5,478 nt of DNA from an uncultured Treponema sp. (lineage in GTDB: Bacteria > Spirochaetota > Spirochaetia > Treponematales > Treponemataceae), in contig CAMNGY010000134.1 of the NCBI GenBank assembly GCA_946538795.1, positions 1 to 5,478 of the forward strand. The letters are read 5' to 3'. The translations under genes and the position numbers were made by a program. Shown here in pieces: positions 1 through 5,478 of the stretch (position 1 is its first letter; every line of letters begins with the position of its first letter). A model generated the notes under the pieces. That model saw nothing but the letters and a program-made list of their open reading frames with translations. It ran no database searches and was not told where the DNA came from.

Positions 1-85
1 CACCGGCCTTCCTCAACGCCTTGACCGACTCTTTCCTTGTCGAATCGAGGACGACGATGGAAACCTTTTTCATCTTTTCAATCAT
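1..85 (-). CDS. atpI: V-type ATPase subunit I (a-type membrane stator subunit), N-terminal fragment
   Basis: Partial gene: only the first 28 codons lie in the window and the rest runs off the left edge. The translation starts MIEKMKKVSIVVLDSTRKES and continues VKALRKAG. This is the usual opening of the cytoplasmic domain of V-type subunit I (a), where a beta strand 'MKKVxIVV' is followed by 'D..R.ES...LR..G'. By family knowledge the full protein is about 600-650 residues, with a cytoplasmic arm that holds the peripheral stalks and a membrane domain that forms ion half-channels against the K ring. None of that is visible here. The ATG at 83-85 overlaps the atpD stop by 4 nt (ATGA), and a strong AGGAGG lies 7 nt upstream. 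A second ATG four codons in (71-73) has only a weak purine run before it. Identity rests on the short N-terminus plus position after atpD. Confidence 0.85.
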   Translation of the reverse strand, partial: MIEKMKKVSIVVLDSTRKESVKALRKAG

Positions 86-699
86 GATTCGGCCTCCTCG
101 CCCTTGTTCCTCTCGAGCTTCCTCTTGGATATCTTGCTCCTGACTACCGCAGAGACCTGCTCATCGCCCAAGAAGATGTTTATCTTCTTGATGTTAGCCT
201 TGGTCTCCGGAATCTTGACCTTCTCAAAAAGGTTAACCCTCTGGGTAGTCACCCTCAGTTCCTTTGAAAGCAAGCGGACCTGCTCATCAAGCACCTCTGC
301 CTGAAGATCAAGTTCCAGCGCCTTCTCCATCCTGTCTGCAGCCAAATCAACCCAAAGAGGTGTTGCATACAGGTCGTAATCACCGCGACCGAAGTCTGCC
401 CCCTCATAAATGGGTATCTTCACACCAGCAATGTTACCCCAGCCCTTCTTGATGTTGTTCACAGTCACCATTCCGGGCTTGAAGGCTTCTTTCTCGCCAA
501 AAACCGCAATCCACTTCTCGAAGTCGGCCTCTATAGCCTTTTTCTCCGCGCGGACGGCCTTGGCTTTCTCATCTATCGTGCGAATCTCTGACTGCAGCTG
601 TTGCTTCTTGAGCGTAAGGGTCGGAAGATAGCGGTTATACATCTTAAGCGCATCTTTCTGAGTCTTAAGCTCATTTTTCGTCAGCTTTATCTTAGGCAT
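82..699 (-). CDS. atpD: V-type ATPase subunit D (central rotor shaft)
   Basis: A 205-residue protein, the usual length for V/A-type subunit D, which forms the long antiparallel coiled coil turning inside the A3B3 head and passing torque to the membrane ring. An N-terminal helix rich in K, Q, E and L (about residues 5-65) and a C-terminal helix (about 115-160) would pair as the shaft. The globular middle (about 70-112) contains 'GWGNIAGVKIP'. The C-terminal part carries 'QRVNLFEKVKIPETKANI' (153-170), the conserved 'RVN.lEkv.IP' signature of the family, followed by 'IFLGDEQVSAVVRSKISKRK', which I associate with the spirochaete-type protein. The ATG at 697-699 follows AGGGG at 6 nt spacing, 20 nt after the atpB stop. 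The stop overlaps the atpI start by 4 nt. No defect is visible. In most V/A ATPases subunit F binds D; no F gene is seen in this window. Confidence 0.95.
   Translation of the reverse strand: MPKIKLTKNELKTQKDALKMYNRYLPTLTLKKQQLQSEIRTIDEKAKAVRAEKKAIEADFEKWIAVFGEKEAFKPGMVTVNNIKKGWGNIAGVKIPIYEGADFGRGDYDLYATPLWVDLAADRMEKALELDLQAEVLDEQVRLLSKELRVTTQRVNLFEKVKIPETKANIKKINIFLGDEQVSAVVRSKISKRKLERNKGEEAES
93..98 (-). promoter_or_regulatory. Ribosome-binding site of atpI, inside the end of atpD
   Basis: AGGAGG on the minus strand, 7 nt before the atpI ATG. It is formed by the Gly-Glu-Glu-Ala codons near the end of atpD (GGC GAG GAG GCC), so the signal sits inside the upstream coding region. This match decides for the first ATG over the one four codons later. 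Confidence 0.75.
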
Positions 700-705
700 T
701 CACAA

Positions 706-710
706 CCCCT
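706..710 (-). promoter_or_regulatory. Ribosome-binding site of atpD
   Basis: AGGGG on the minus strand, 6 nt before the atpD ATG, within the 20-nt gap after the atpB stop. This short gap is the only untranslated spacer between two ATPase genes in the window. Confidence 0.65.
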
Positions 711-719
711 GATAGTACG

Positions 720-2015
720 CTAGTTCTTCGGCCAGAACTCTTCAATGAGCTCTGTCTTAAGTCCCGTCTCCTTCTTGTCGAAGCACTGGGCGAGAATTCT
801 CCAGCCGTTGTCAAGCGCATCCTCAAGGGGAACGTTGACGCTCAAGTCCATCATCCTGGACTCGAACAGCTCTCCGTATTTCAGGAGTTTCTCATCCCAT
901 GTACTCATCGTAAAGCCCATGCTCTTCTTTTCCAAGGTATCCTTGTAGGAGGCATAAAGACGAATCATGCCGTCCATGAGAGCGCGGTGATCTTTGCGGG
1001 TCTTGCCATTGACGTTCTGCTTAAGGCGGGAAAGCGAGCCGAACGGTTCGATATGGCCGCCTTTCAGGTAGAACTGTCCTTCGGTTATGTAACCAGTGTT
1101 GTCGGGAACCGGATGCGTAACATCATCGCCAGGCATCGTCGTCACGGCGAGTACCGTGATGGATCCCTGATCAGAGAAGTCTACGGCCTTCTCGTAACGG
1201 GATGCAAGCTGGCTGTAGAGGTCACCCGGATATCCGCGGTTGGACGGAACCTGTTCCTGGGTAATGGCGATTTCCTTCATGGAGTCCGCAAAGTTAGTCA
1301 TGTCCGTCAGAAGCACAAGGACATCCTTGCCCTGAAGGGCGAACTGCTCTGCGACAGCGAGGGAAAGATCCGGAATCTTCATACATTCGACCGTCGGGTC
1401 GGCAGCCGTATGGATGAACATGACGGTCTTGCTCAATGCTCCGCCCTCTTCCAAGGTCTTCTTGAAGTAAAGATAGTCATCGTACTTCAGACCCATTCCA
1501 CCCAGAACAATTACATCGGCATCTGCCTGCATCGCTATGCGGGCAAGCAACTGGTTGTAAGGCTCACCGGAGATGGAGAAAATCGGAATCTTCTGGCTGA
1601 TGACCAAAGTGTTGAACACGTCAATCATCGGGATGTTCGTGCGGAGCATGCGGTTAGGCTGGATGCGCCGCGCAGGGTTGACGGAAGGACCTCCGATCTG
1701 AACAAGGTTGTCAACCAAAGCAGGACCGTGGTCACGGGGCTCGGCCGAACCGTTGAAAATACGTCCAAGCAGGTTGTCGCTGAAGGAAACGCGCATGTCA
1801 TGTCCCAGGAAACGAACCTGATCGTTGGTGGCGACACCACGTCCTCCCGCAAAGACCTGCAGGGAAACCACGTCACCGTCAATCTTGTTCACTTCAGCAA
1901 GGGACTTGCCGAAGCGGGTCGTTATCTCGGCAAGCTCATTCAGCTTAACGCCCTTAGCACGGACCGTGATAACACTTCCGTTTATGCTCTCAATTCTGCT
2001 GTATACTTTGCTCAT
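720..2015 (-). CDS. atpB: V-type ATPase subunit B (regulatory, non-catalytic head subunit)
   Basis: A 431-residue subunit B, which alternates with subunit A in the hexameric head and contributes to the nucleotide sites without hydrolysing ATP. Visible in order: an N-terminal beta-barrel (about 1-75), then the nucleotide-binding-like domain, where the P-loop is replaced by '[13 protein letters not shown]' (149-161) with no Walker GKT, as expected for a B subunit. '[18 protein letters not shown]' (232-249) is in the Walker B region, '[21 protein letters not shown]' begins at 255, and 'PFGSLSRL' (324-331) contains Arg330, which aligns with the arginine finger of the family. 'KTRKDH' (338-343) and a helical C-terminal domain follow. 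It is shorter than the roughly 460 residues of the Enterococcus protein, as in spirochaete and Bacteroidetes types. I chose the ATG at 2013-2015 because the protein then begins MSKVYSRI, the typical start. A GTG one codon upstream (2016-2018) has better spacing from its AAGGA and remains possible. With the ATG, the overlap with the atpA stop is 1 nt (TGATG). Confidence 0.96.
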   Translation of the reverse strand: MSKVYSRIESINGSVITVRAKGVKLNELAEITTRFGKSLAEVNKIDGDVVSLQVFAGGRGVATNDQVRFLGHDMRVSFSDNLLGRIFNGSAEPRDHGPALVDNLVQIGGPSVNPARRIQPNRMLRTNIPMIDVFNTLVISQKIPIFSISGEPYNQLLARIAMQADADVIVLGGMGLKYDDYLYFKKTLEEGGALSKTVMFIHTAADPTVECMKIPDLSLAVAEQFALQGKDVLVLLTDMTNFADSMKEIAITQEQVPSNRGYPGDLYSQLASRYEKAVDFSDQGSITVLAVTTMPGDDVTHPVPDNTGYITEGQFYLKGGHIEPFGSLSRLKQNVNGKTRKDHRALMDGMIRLYASYKDTLEKKSMGFTMSTWDEKLLKYGELFESRMMDLSVNVPLEDALDNGWRILAQCFDKKETGLKTELIEEFWPKN

Positions 2016-3784
2016 CACTCACCGTCCTTAATCAAAGCCTTTACCTTGTCAGAAACCACGGCTTCCTTCTGGGCAAGAACATCATCTATCTTCTTCTCCT
2101 GCGCCTTGAACTCAGGGCTCTCAAAGACAGAGTAGTTCATATCAACGAAATTCTGCCTCAGCGTATTGAAGAAGTCACGCGCCTCGTCCTTCTCAGCAAT
2201 CTTGAACGTCGAGCCGAGTATCGCCAAGATTTTCTTGAACATGTAGCGCTGCCTCTCAACGCTGGAAGCCCCCTCGACCTCATCAAAGCTGTCCTGCTGC
2301 ATATAGACCGCATCAAGGAATTCGCTCTTGAGGTAAACGATGAAGTCATCGAGTGAGGTTCCTTCCTCGCCGACGACCTTCATCATCTGGTTGACCTCTG
2401 ATCCCCTCTTGTACAAGCTGCGGGCATACTCAACCAAATCCCTGCTTATGACCGAGCTATACTTGGACCATGACTCCAACGGGTCAATGGCAGGATAGCG
2501 GCGCGCATTGGAACGGTCGCGTGAAAGTCCGTGGAAGGCACCGACGACCTTAAGTGTCGCCTGGGTGACAGGCTCCTCAAAGTTACCGCCGGCAGGTGAA
2601 ACCGTACCACCGATAGTGACAGAGCCCTTGCTTCCGTCGCGAAGGCGTACGATTCCCGCACGCTCGTAGAAGGATGCGATGGTGCTCTCCAAGTAAGCAG
2701 GGAAGGCCTCCTCACCAGGAATCTCCTCAAGGCGGCCTGACATCTCGCGCATAGCCTGTGCCCAGCGGGACGTTGAGTCTGCAAGGAGAAGGACGTTCAA
2801 GCCCATCTGTCTGTAGTATTCGGCCAGCGTGACACCTGTGTAAACGGAAGCCTCGCGGGATGCGACCGGCATAGACGACGTGTTACAGATGATAATCGTT
2901 CTCTCCATAAGGGAACGACCTGTACGGGGATCCTTCAGCTCTGGGAACTCGGTAAGCGTCTCGACGACCTCTCCTGCGCGCTCACCGCACGCCGCGACGA
3001 TGACTATGTCAACATCCGCATTACGGCTTGTCGTGTGCTGAAGAACGGTTTTTCCGGCACCGAAAGGACCAGGGATACAGTAGGTTCCGCCACGGGCGAC
3101 AGGGAAGAAAGTATCGATAAGACGAATTTTCGTCAGCATCGGCTCTGACGGAGCAAGGCGCTCCGCATAGCAGTTGACGGCCCTCTTGACAGGCCAGCGG
3201 AAGCTCATGCAGATGTCATGGCTCTTTCCCTTCTCATCTGTCAAGGTCGCGATGGTATCATGAATCTTATAGCTTCCGAAAGAAACTATCTTCTTCACCG
3301 TGTATGACCCGAGGAATCCGTACGGAACCTGAATTTTGTGGGTAAACGGCCCCTCAGGGACAGTTCCGACACAGTCGCCGGCAAGGAGCCTGTCCCCCTC
3401 TTTGGCCACAGGAGTAAACTCCCACAGTTTATCCTCATTGAGGGCGGAAAGATAAACTCCCCTTTCAAGGAAATAACCAGAATGCTCGGCGAGCAGAGGC
3501 AACGGGTTCTGAAGTCCGTCATACACCTGCCCCAGAAGGCCGGGACCAACTTCCACGCTAAGAAGATCTCCAGTGAATTCCACGCTGCAATCAGTGGAGA
3601 TTCCATTCGTCATCTCGTAAATCTGCATCTGGGCGGTATTTCCCCTGACACGGATAACCTCACCCTTGAGCTTTGTATCATCAACATTGACATAGCCTAC
3701 TTCGTTGAGAGAGACTCTTCCGTCAAACTCAACAGAGACCATGTTGCCGTTGACTGCAACTACTTTGCCCTTTGTTTCACTCAT
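2015..3784 (-). CDS. atpA: V-type ATPase catalytic subunit A
   Basis: A 589-residue catalytic subunit that binds and hydrolyses (or makes) ATP in the A3B3 head, normal family length. Domains in order: an N-terminal beta-barrel (about 1-75); the A-specific insertion (about 110-195) that separates V/A-type A from F-type beta; the nucleotide-binding domain with Walker A GPFGAGKT (239-246; Lys245, Thr246), 'CGERAGE' with the catalytic glutamate Glu268, and Walker B 'VLLLAD' ending at Asp336; '[12 protein letters not shown]' (396-407); the ATP synthase alpha/beta signature '[10 protein letters not shown]' (431-440); and a helical C-terminal domain. All key residues are present, so the enzyme should be active. 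SPAGGN, where many A subunits have SPPGGD, is a subtype mark I associate with spirochaete and Bacteroidetes enzymes. The ATG at 3782-3784 overlaps the upstream stop by 4 nt (ATGA) and follows GGAG at 7 nt. Confidence 0.98.
   Translation of the reverse strand: MSETKGKVVAVNGNMVSVEFDGRVSLNEVGYVNVDDTKLKGEVIRVRGNTAQMQIYEMTNGISTDCSVEFTGDLLSVEVGPGLLGQVYDGLQNPLPLLAEHSGYFLERGVYLSALNEDKLWEFTPVAKEGDRLLAGDCVGTVPEGPFTHKIQVPYGFLGSYTVKKIVSFGSYKIHDTIATLTDEKGKSHDICMSFRWPVKRAVNCYAERLAPSEPMLTKIRLIDTFFPVARGGTYCIPGPFGAGKTVLQHTTSRNADVDIVIVAACGERAGEVVETLTEFPELKDPRTGRSLMERTIIICNTSSMPVASREASVYTGVTLAEYYRQMGLNVLLLADSTSRWAQAMREMSGRLEEIPGEEAFPAYLESTIASFYERAGIVRLRDGSKGSVTIGGTVSPAGGNFEEPVTQATLKVVGAFHGLSRDRSNARRYPAIDPLESWSKYSSVISRDLVEYARSLYKRGSEVNQMMKVVGEEGTSLDDFIVYLKSEFLDAVYMQQDSFDEVEGASSVERQRYMFKKILAILGSTFKIAEKDEARDFFNTLRQNFVDMNYSVFESPEFKAQEKKIDDVLAQKEAVVSDKVKALIKDGE
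2025..2029 (-). promoter_or_regulatory. Ribosome-binding site of atpB, inside the end of atpA
   Basis: AAGGA on the minus strand, within the Lys-Asp codons near the end of atpA. It is 9 nt from the ATG and 6 nt from the adjacent GTG, so spacing alone favours GTG, while start-codon preference and the usual protein N-terminus favour ATG. The two choices differ by one residue. Confidence 0.55.
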
Positions 3785-4326
3785 TTATTTTCTCCAAGAA
3801 TATCATCATATATCTTATGATAAGAAGCCAAACCTTCATCGCGGTTGAATTTCTTCATCCTTTCGGTAAGCATCAGGCGCAGGCCATAACTGAACACAGC
3901 GTCCGCCGTAAAGTAGTCGAGCGGAGAAATCTTGTCCAAGACCTGGAGCCTGTACTCATTGAGGAACTGCTCAGCGCTGAGCGGACTGTCCATGCCCGTT
4001 GCCGTGCGGGCGGCTTGGACAACCTCACCGTCTGACACGATGGGAATGTCCTTCGCATCCTTCTTCATCTTCAGCGCGCGTAGCCCCGCCAGAGCGAACC
4101 TAAGGTCCCTTTCTTTCTTGTACCATGCGTCAAGGAATGGCGACCCAGTGGGCGTATTCTCCACAGGTGGTTCCAATGAAAGTGTCCCGGCGATTCTCGC
4201 GTACTTCTCAGACATGAAACGCTGGCACAAATCACGGAAATACTCTGTAGAAATTGGAAGCTTCGCACCGCTGTCGTCAGTCTTTATTGCAGGGAGCTGG
4301 GATACCAAATAATACAGATGTTCCAC
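3781..4326 (-). CDS. DUF2764 family protein, V-ATPase-associated, possible subunit C-like
   Basis: A 181-residue soluble protein with no signal peptide or membrane segment. The opening 'MEHLYYLVSQLP' matches the 'YYYLV.sLP' start typical of DUF2764, a family found between atpE and atpA in V-ATPase operons of spirochaetes, Bacteroidetes and Chlamydiae. Other visible marks are 'LEPP' (51-54), 'FLDAWYKKERDLRFALAGLR' (64-83), with the W..kE..lR..La..RA pattern, and a helical C-terminal half with 'LDYFTADAVFSYGLRLML' (136-153). Its biochemical role is not settled. Its fixed place in operons lacking a recognisable subunit C gene, its mostly helical character and its tyrosine-rich N-terminus make a reduced C-like socket between the D shaft and the membrane ring a reasonable inference, not a demonstrated function. 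The start is GTG (4324-4326), overlapping the atpE TAG by one base, with GAGGA just upstream. The stop overlaps atpA by 4 nt. Confidence 0.88.
   Translation of the reverse strand: MEHLYYLVSQLPAIKTDDSGAKLPISTEYFRDLCQRFMSEKYARIAGTLSLEPPVENTPTGSPFLDAWYKKERDLRFALAGLRALKMKKDAKDIPIVSDGEVVQAARTATGMDSPLSAEQFLNEYRLQVLDKISPLDYFTADAVFSYGLRLMLTERMKKFNRDEGLASYHKIYDDILGENK
3792..3795 (-). promoter_or_regulatory. Ribosome-binding site of atpA, inside the end of the DUF2764 gene
   Basis: GGAG on the minus strand, 7 nt before the atpA ATG. It lies in the Gly-Glu codons close to the end of the upstream gene, next to the ATGA stop/start overlap, an arrangement that suggests coupled translation. Confidence 0.6.
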
Positions 4327-5105
4327 TATTTCCTCGTCCTCTTTGTACCAGCGGAAGAAGTTTTCTTTGTTGCAGCCCTTCTGCCCCGCGTGACTTTTTC
4401 CGCAACCTCTTCGACGACCCTCTTGGCCTTGCCAGCAAAGTCATCTTCCTCTTCATCGTCAAAATCATCATCGGGAATTTCTTCCGGCTCAATTCCTGCG
4501 GCAGCCCTCTTCATCAGTTCCGTCGTCTTCGGATTCAGATAGGCACTGAAAAGGGATGCGACTTCATCTGCGCTGAAATCATAGAAGGCATTTCCCCGGC
4601 GGCTTCCAATCCTGAATCCTCCGGACAAAGAGTCGTCAGCCTTAATCTCAAGACCCTTGGAAATCTTCGCCTTAAGCGCAGTCTTCAGGTTCAGGTCCAG
4701 AGCCTTCAAGTCCTTAGAGGGAAGCAATACTGTCAAGTCGTCCGCATCAGGATTTGCCGCCCAAGCCTTTACGGTATCGGGGATCAACTTCTTAAGCAAA
4801 TCCTTATCATAAGCTTTCTCGGTCTCGCTCGCAACGATGGCAGAAAGCTCCTTCTTAATACCGTCACGGAAAGAGATTATGAGGTTGCGGCCAGCCTGAG
4901 TGATTGCCTCCTCGCTTGCTTTTTCCATACGGGCAGTTTCGGCCTTTGCATTGCGGATGATGCCTTCGGCCTTCTCTTCAGCTTCCTTAACGATTGCAGC
5001 AGCCTTCTTCTCAGCTTCGTCAATGATTTTTCCTGCCGAAGCCGTAGCACTCTCTACACCGTCCTTTCTAATCTTTCCGATTAGTTCCTGTAACTGAACG
5101 TCCAT
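4326..5105 (-). CDS. atpE: V-type ATPase subunit E (peripheral stalk) with charged C-terminal tail
   Basis: A 259-residue subunit E, the peripheral-stalk protein that ties the A3B3 head to subunit I. Residues about 1-100 form an Ala/Glu/Lys-rich coiled coil (for example 'AEKKAAAIVKEAEEKAEGII', 31-50). About 105-195 is the globular head-binding domain with 'LTVLLPSKDL', 'GLEIKADDSLSGGFRIG' and 'FYDFSADEVASLFSAYLNP', the usual E-subunit pattern. A typical E ends near here at about 195-200 residues. This one continues for some 60 more: an acidic run (206-222, 13 of 17 residues D or E) and then a Lys/Arg-rich segment (225-259) ending TKRTRK, low in complexity and probably disordered. The ATG at 5103-5105 follows AGAGAGG at 5 nt. 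An upstream in-frame TTG (5145-5147) lacks support. The TAG overlaps the next gene's GTG by one base. Identity is firm; the role of the tail is unknown. Confidence 0.93.
   Translation of the reverse strand: MDVQLQELIGKIRKDGVESATASAGKIIDEAEKKAAAIVKEAEEKAEGIIRNAKAETARMEKASEEAITQAGRNLIISFRDGIKKELSAIVASETEKAYDKDLLKKLIPDTVKAWAANPDADDLTVLLPSKDLKALDLNLKTALKAKISKGLEIKADDSLSGGFRIGSRRGNAFYDFSADEVASLFSAYLNPKTTELMKRAAAGIEPEEIPDDDFDDEEEDDFAGKAKRVVEEVAEKVTRGRRAATKKTSSAGTKRTRK
4331..4335 (-). promoter_or_regulatory. Ribosome-binding site supporting the GTG start of the DUF2764 gene
   Basis: GAGGA on the minus strand, 4 nt before the GTG, formed by the Arg-Lys codons that end atpE (ACG AGG AAA TAG). This site, together with the family-typical N-terminus, supports the GTG start, since there is no nearby ATG that keeps the conserved opening. 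Confidence 0.65.
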
Positions 5106-5110
5106 TCTAA

Positions 5111-5117
5111 CCTCTCT
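5111..5117 (-). promoter_or_regulatory. Ribosome-binding site of atpE
   Basis: AGAGAGG on the minus strand, 5 nt before the atpE ATG, in the 38-nt gap after the galM stop. It fixes the start at 5105, because the in-frame TTG at 5145-5147 would add 14 residues (SLICKIQSIREVR) not expected in subunit E. Confidence 0.7.
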
Positions 5118-5143
5118 TATTGATTGGATTTTGCAAATTAAAC

Positions 5144-5478
5144 TCAAAACATAAACGAATACTGCGTCACATGCCGATAGGTCTGTCCCGGTCGCAAAAT
5201 GGAATTCGGGAAAGAATCCTTGTTAGGAGCATCGGGATAATCCTGAGTCTCCAGACAGACGGCACTATGGCACTGATATACCGCACCATCTTTTCCGTTT
5301 ATGTTCTTGAGGAAATTACCTGTATAAAGCTGGATGCCCGGCTGGGTTCCCCTGACAGTCATCTTGCGCACCCCATCATCGCTCTCCAGGATGGCAATAG
5401 TCTTCAAGGAGCCGTCAGCAGCATCGACACAGTAGCAGTTGTCATAGCCGTCACCGACTTTGGCCATATCCTCGCCCA
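5144..5478 (-). CDS. galM: Aldose 1-epimerase (galactose mutarotase family), C-terminal fragment
   Basis: Partial gene, about 110 C-terminal residues, with the start beyond the right edge. The Met at 5465-5467 is internal, because the frame stays open to the window end (Gly-Glu-Asp precede it). The fragment holds conserved late motifs of the mutarotase family: 'GDGYDNCYCVD' (family GGYDHnfvL), 'TVRGTQPGIQLYTGNFL' and 'CLETQDYPDAPNKDSFPNSI', ending 'LRPGQTYRHVTQYSF'. The Glu of LETQ (codon at 5249-5251) aligns with the catalytic base that, with a histidine outside this window, interconverts alpha and beta anomers of galactose and other aldoses in the Leloir pathway. The whole protein is usually about 340-380 residues, so roughly two thirds are missing. 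It runs the same way as atpE and ends 38 nt before it with no terminator visible, so co-transcription is possible, but there is no clear functional link. Confidence 0.9.
   Translation of the reverse strand, partial: GEDMAKVGDGYDNCYCVDAADGSLKTIAILESDDGVRKMTVRGTQPGIQLYTGNFLKNINGKDGAVYQCHSAVCLETQDYPDAPNKDSFPNSILRPGQTYRHVTQYSFMF

Noticed and set aside
987..2135. A 382-codon open frame on the plus strand opposite atpB.
   Set aside because: It lies wholly antisense to a strongly conserved, intact atpB (and the end of atpA). Its translation shows no recognisable domain, and long antisense frames are common opposite genes with this codon use.
4329..4508. The AtpE tail as a separate small gene or frameshift product.
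   Set aside because: It is in frame with the E domain, without a stop or its own start signal, and it ends exactly at the coupled start of the next gene, so a genuine extension is simpler.
4254..5084. A 276-codon plus-strand open frame opposite atpE and the start of DUF2764.
   Set aside because: It is antisense to well-identified genes, and its Ser/Leu/Cys-rich translation is what the complement of a Lys/Glu/Ala-rich coiled coil gives.
5130..5137. Perfect 8-bp palindrome TTTGCAAA in the galM-atpE gap, considered as an operator.
   Set aside because: It is short, AT-rich and unaccompanied by a second half-site or clear promoter. Such palindromes occur often by chance.
5103..5147. An upstream TTG start for atpE (5145-5147) overlapping the galM stop.
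   Set aside because: It adds 14 residues atypical of subunit E, and the ATG at 5105 has a good AGAGAGG site at proper spacing.
5119..5147. Promoter-like pair TTGAGT / ATCAAT with 17-nt spacing upstream of atpE.
   Set aside because: The -10 matches only half the consensus, and the implied transcription start would fall in the ribosome-binding site. The alternative -10 TTTAAT (5137-5142) gives a sensible leader but has no -35 match.
1..5478. A hidden novel system (mobile element, CRISPR, defence island, toxin-antitoxin, RNA gene).
   Set aside because: Coding by conserved ATPase genes is nearly continuous, gaps are at most 38 nt, and I see no repeats, inverted ends or structured RNA signatures.

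Overview
The window is almost entirely one minus-strand operon for a bacterial V/A-type (vacuolar-like) rotary ATPase. In transcription order, from high to low coordinates, it holds: the 3' end of an aldose 1-epimerase gene (galM-like, cut by the right edge), subunit E (atpE), a DUF2764-family protein, catalytic subunit A (atpA), regulatory subunit B (atpB), central-rotor subunit D (atpD), and the first 28 codons of the membrane subunit I/a (atpI, cut by the left edge). A proteolipid gene (atpK) would be expected just beyond the left edge, but this cannot be seen here.

The order E - DUF2764 - A - B - D - I is the compact V-ATPase arrangement known from spirochaetes (Treponema), Bacteroidetes and Chlamydiae. 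It differs from the Thermus and Enterococcus/archaeal operons, which carry recognisable C and F genes. Subunit A (GPFGAGKT P-loop, SPAGGN motif, the '[18 protein letters not shown]' N-terminus) and the short 431-residue subunit B read most like Treponema or a related spirochaete, with roughly balanced base composition. This assignment rests on remembered family sequences, not a search, and is moderately confident only.

The genes are packed tightly. The junctions are galM/atpE 38 nt apart, atpE/DUF2764 overlapping by 1 nt (TAGTG, with a GTG start), DUF2764/atpA overlapping by 4 nt (ATGA), atpA/atpB overlapping by 1 or 4 nt depending on the start, atpB/atpD 20 nt apart, and atpD/atpI overlapping by 4 nt (ATGA). 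Each start has a purine-rich ribosome-binding site, often built from the last codons of the preceding gene, which implies translational coupling. No gap exceeds 38 nt, and I see no RNA genes, mobile elements, CRISPR, terminators or long repeats.

Functionally, A and B form the alternating A3B3 head, D is the central shaft, E is a peripheral-stalk subunit linking the head to I, and I forms the stator half of the ion channel. The complex either makes ATP from, or spends ATP to build, an H+ or Na+ gradient; which ion cannot be judged without subunit K.

The core is an ordinary, intact housekeeping operon. The points worth a second look are the 60-residue acidic-then-basic tail on AtpE, the absence of recognisable C and F subunits with DUF2764 in their place, and the coupled start sites. 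I found no convincing new system.
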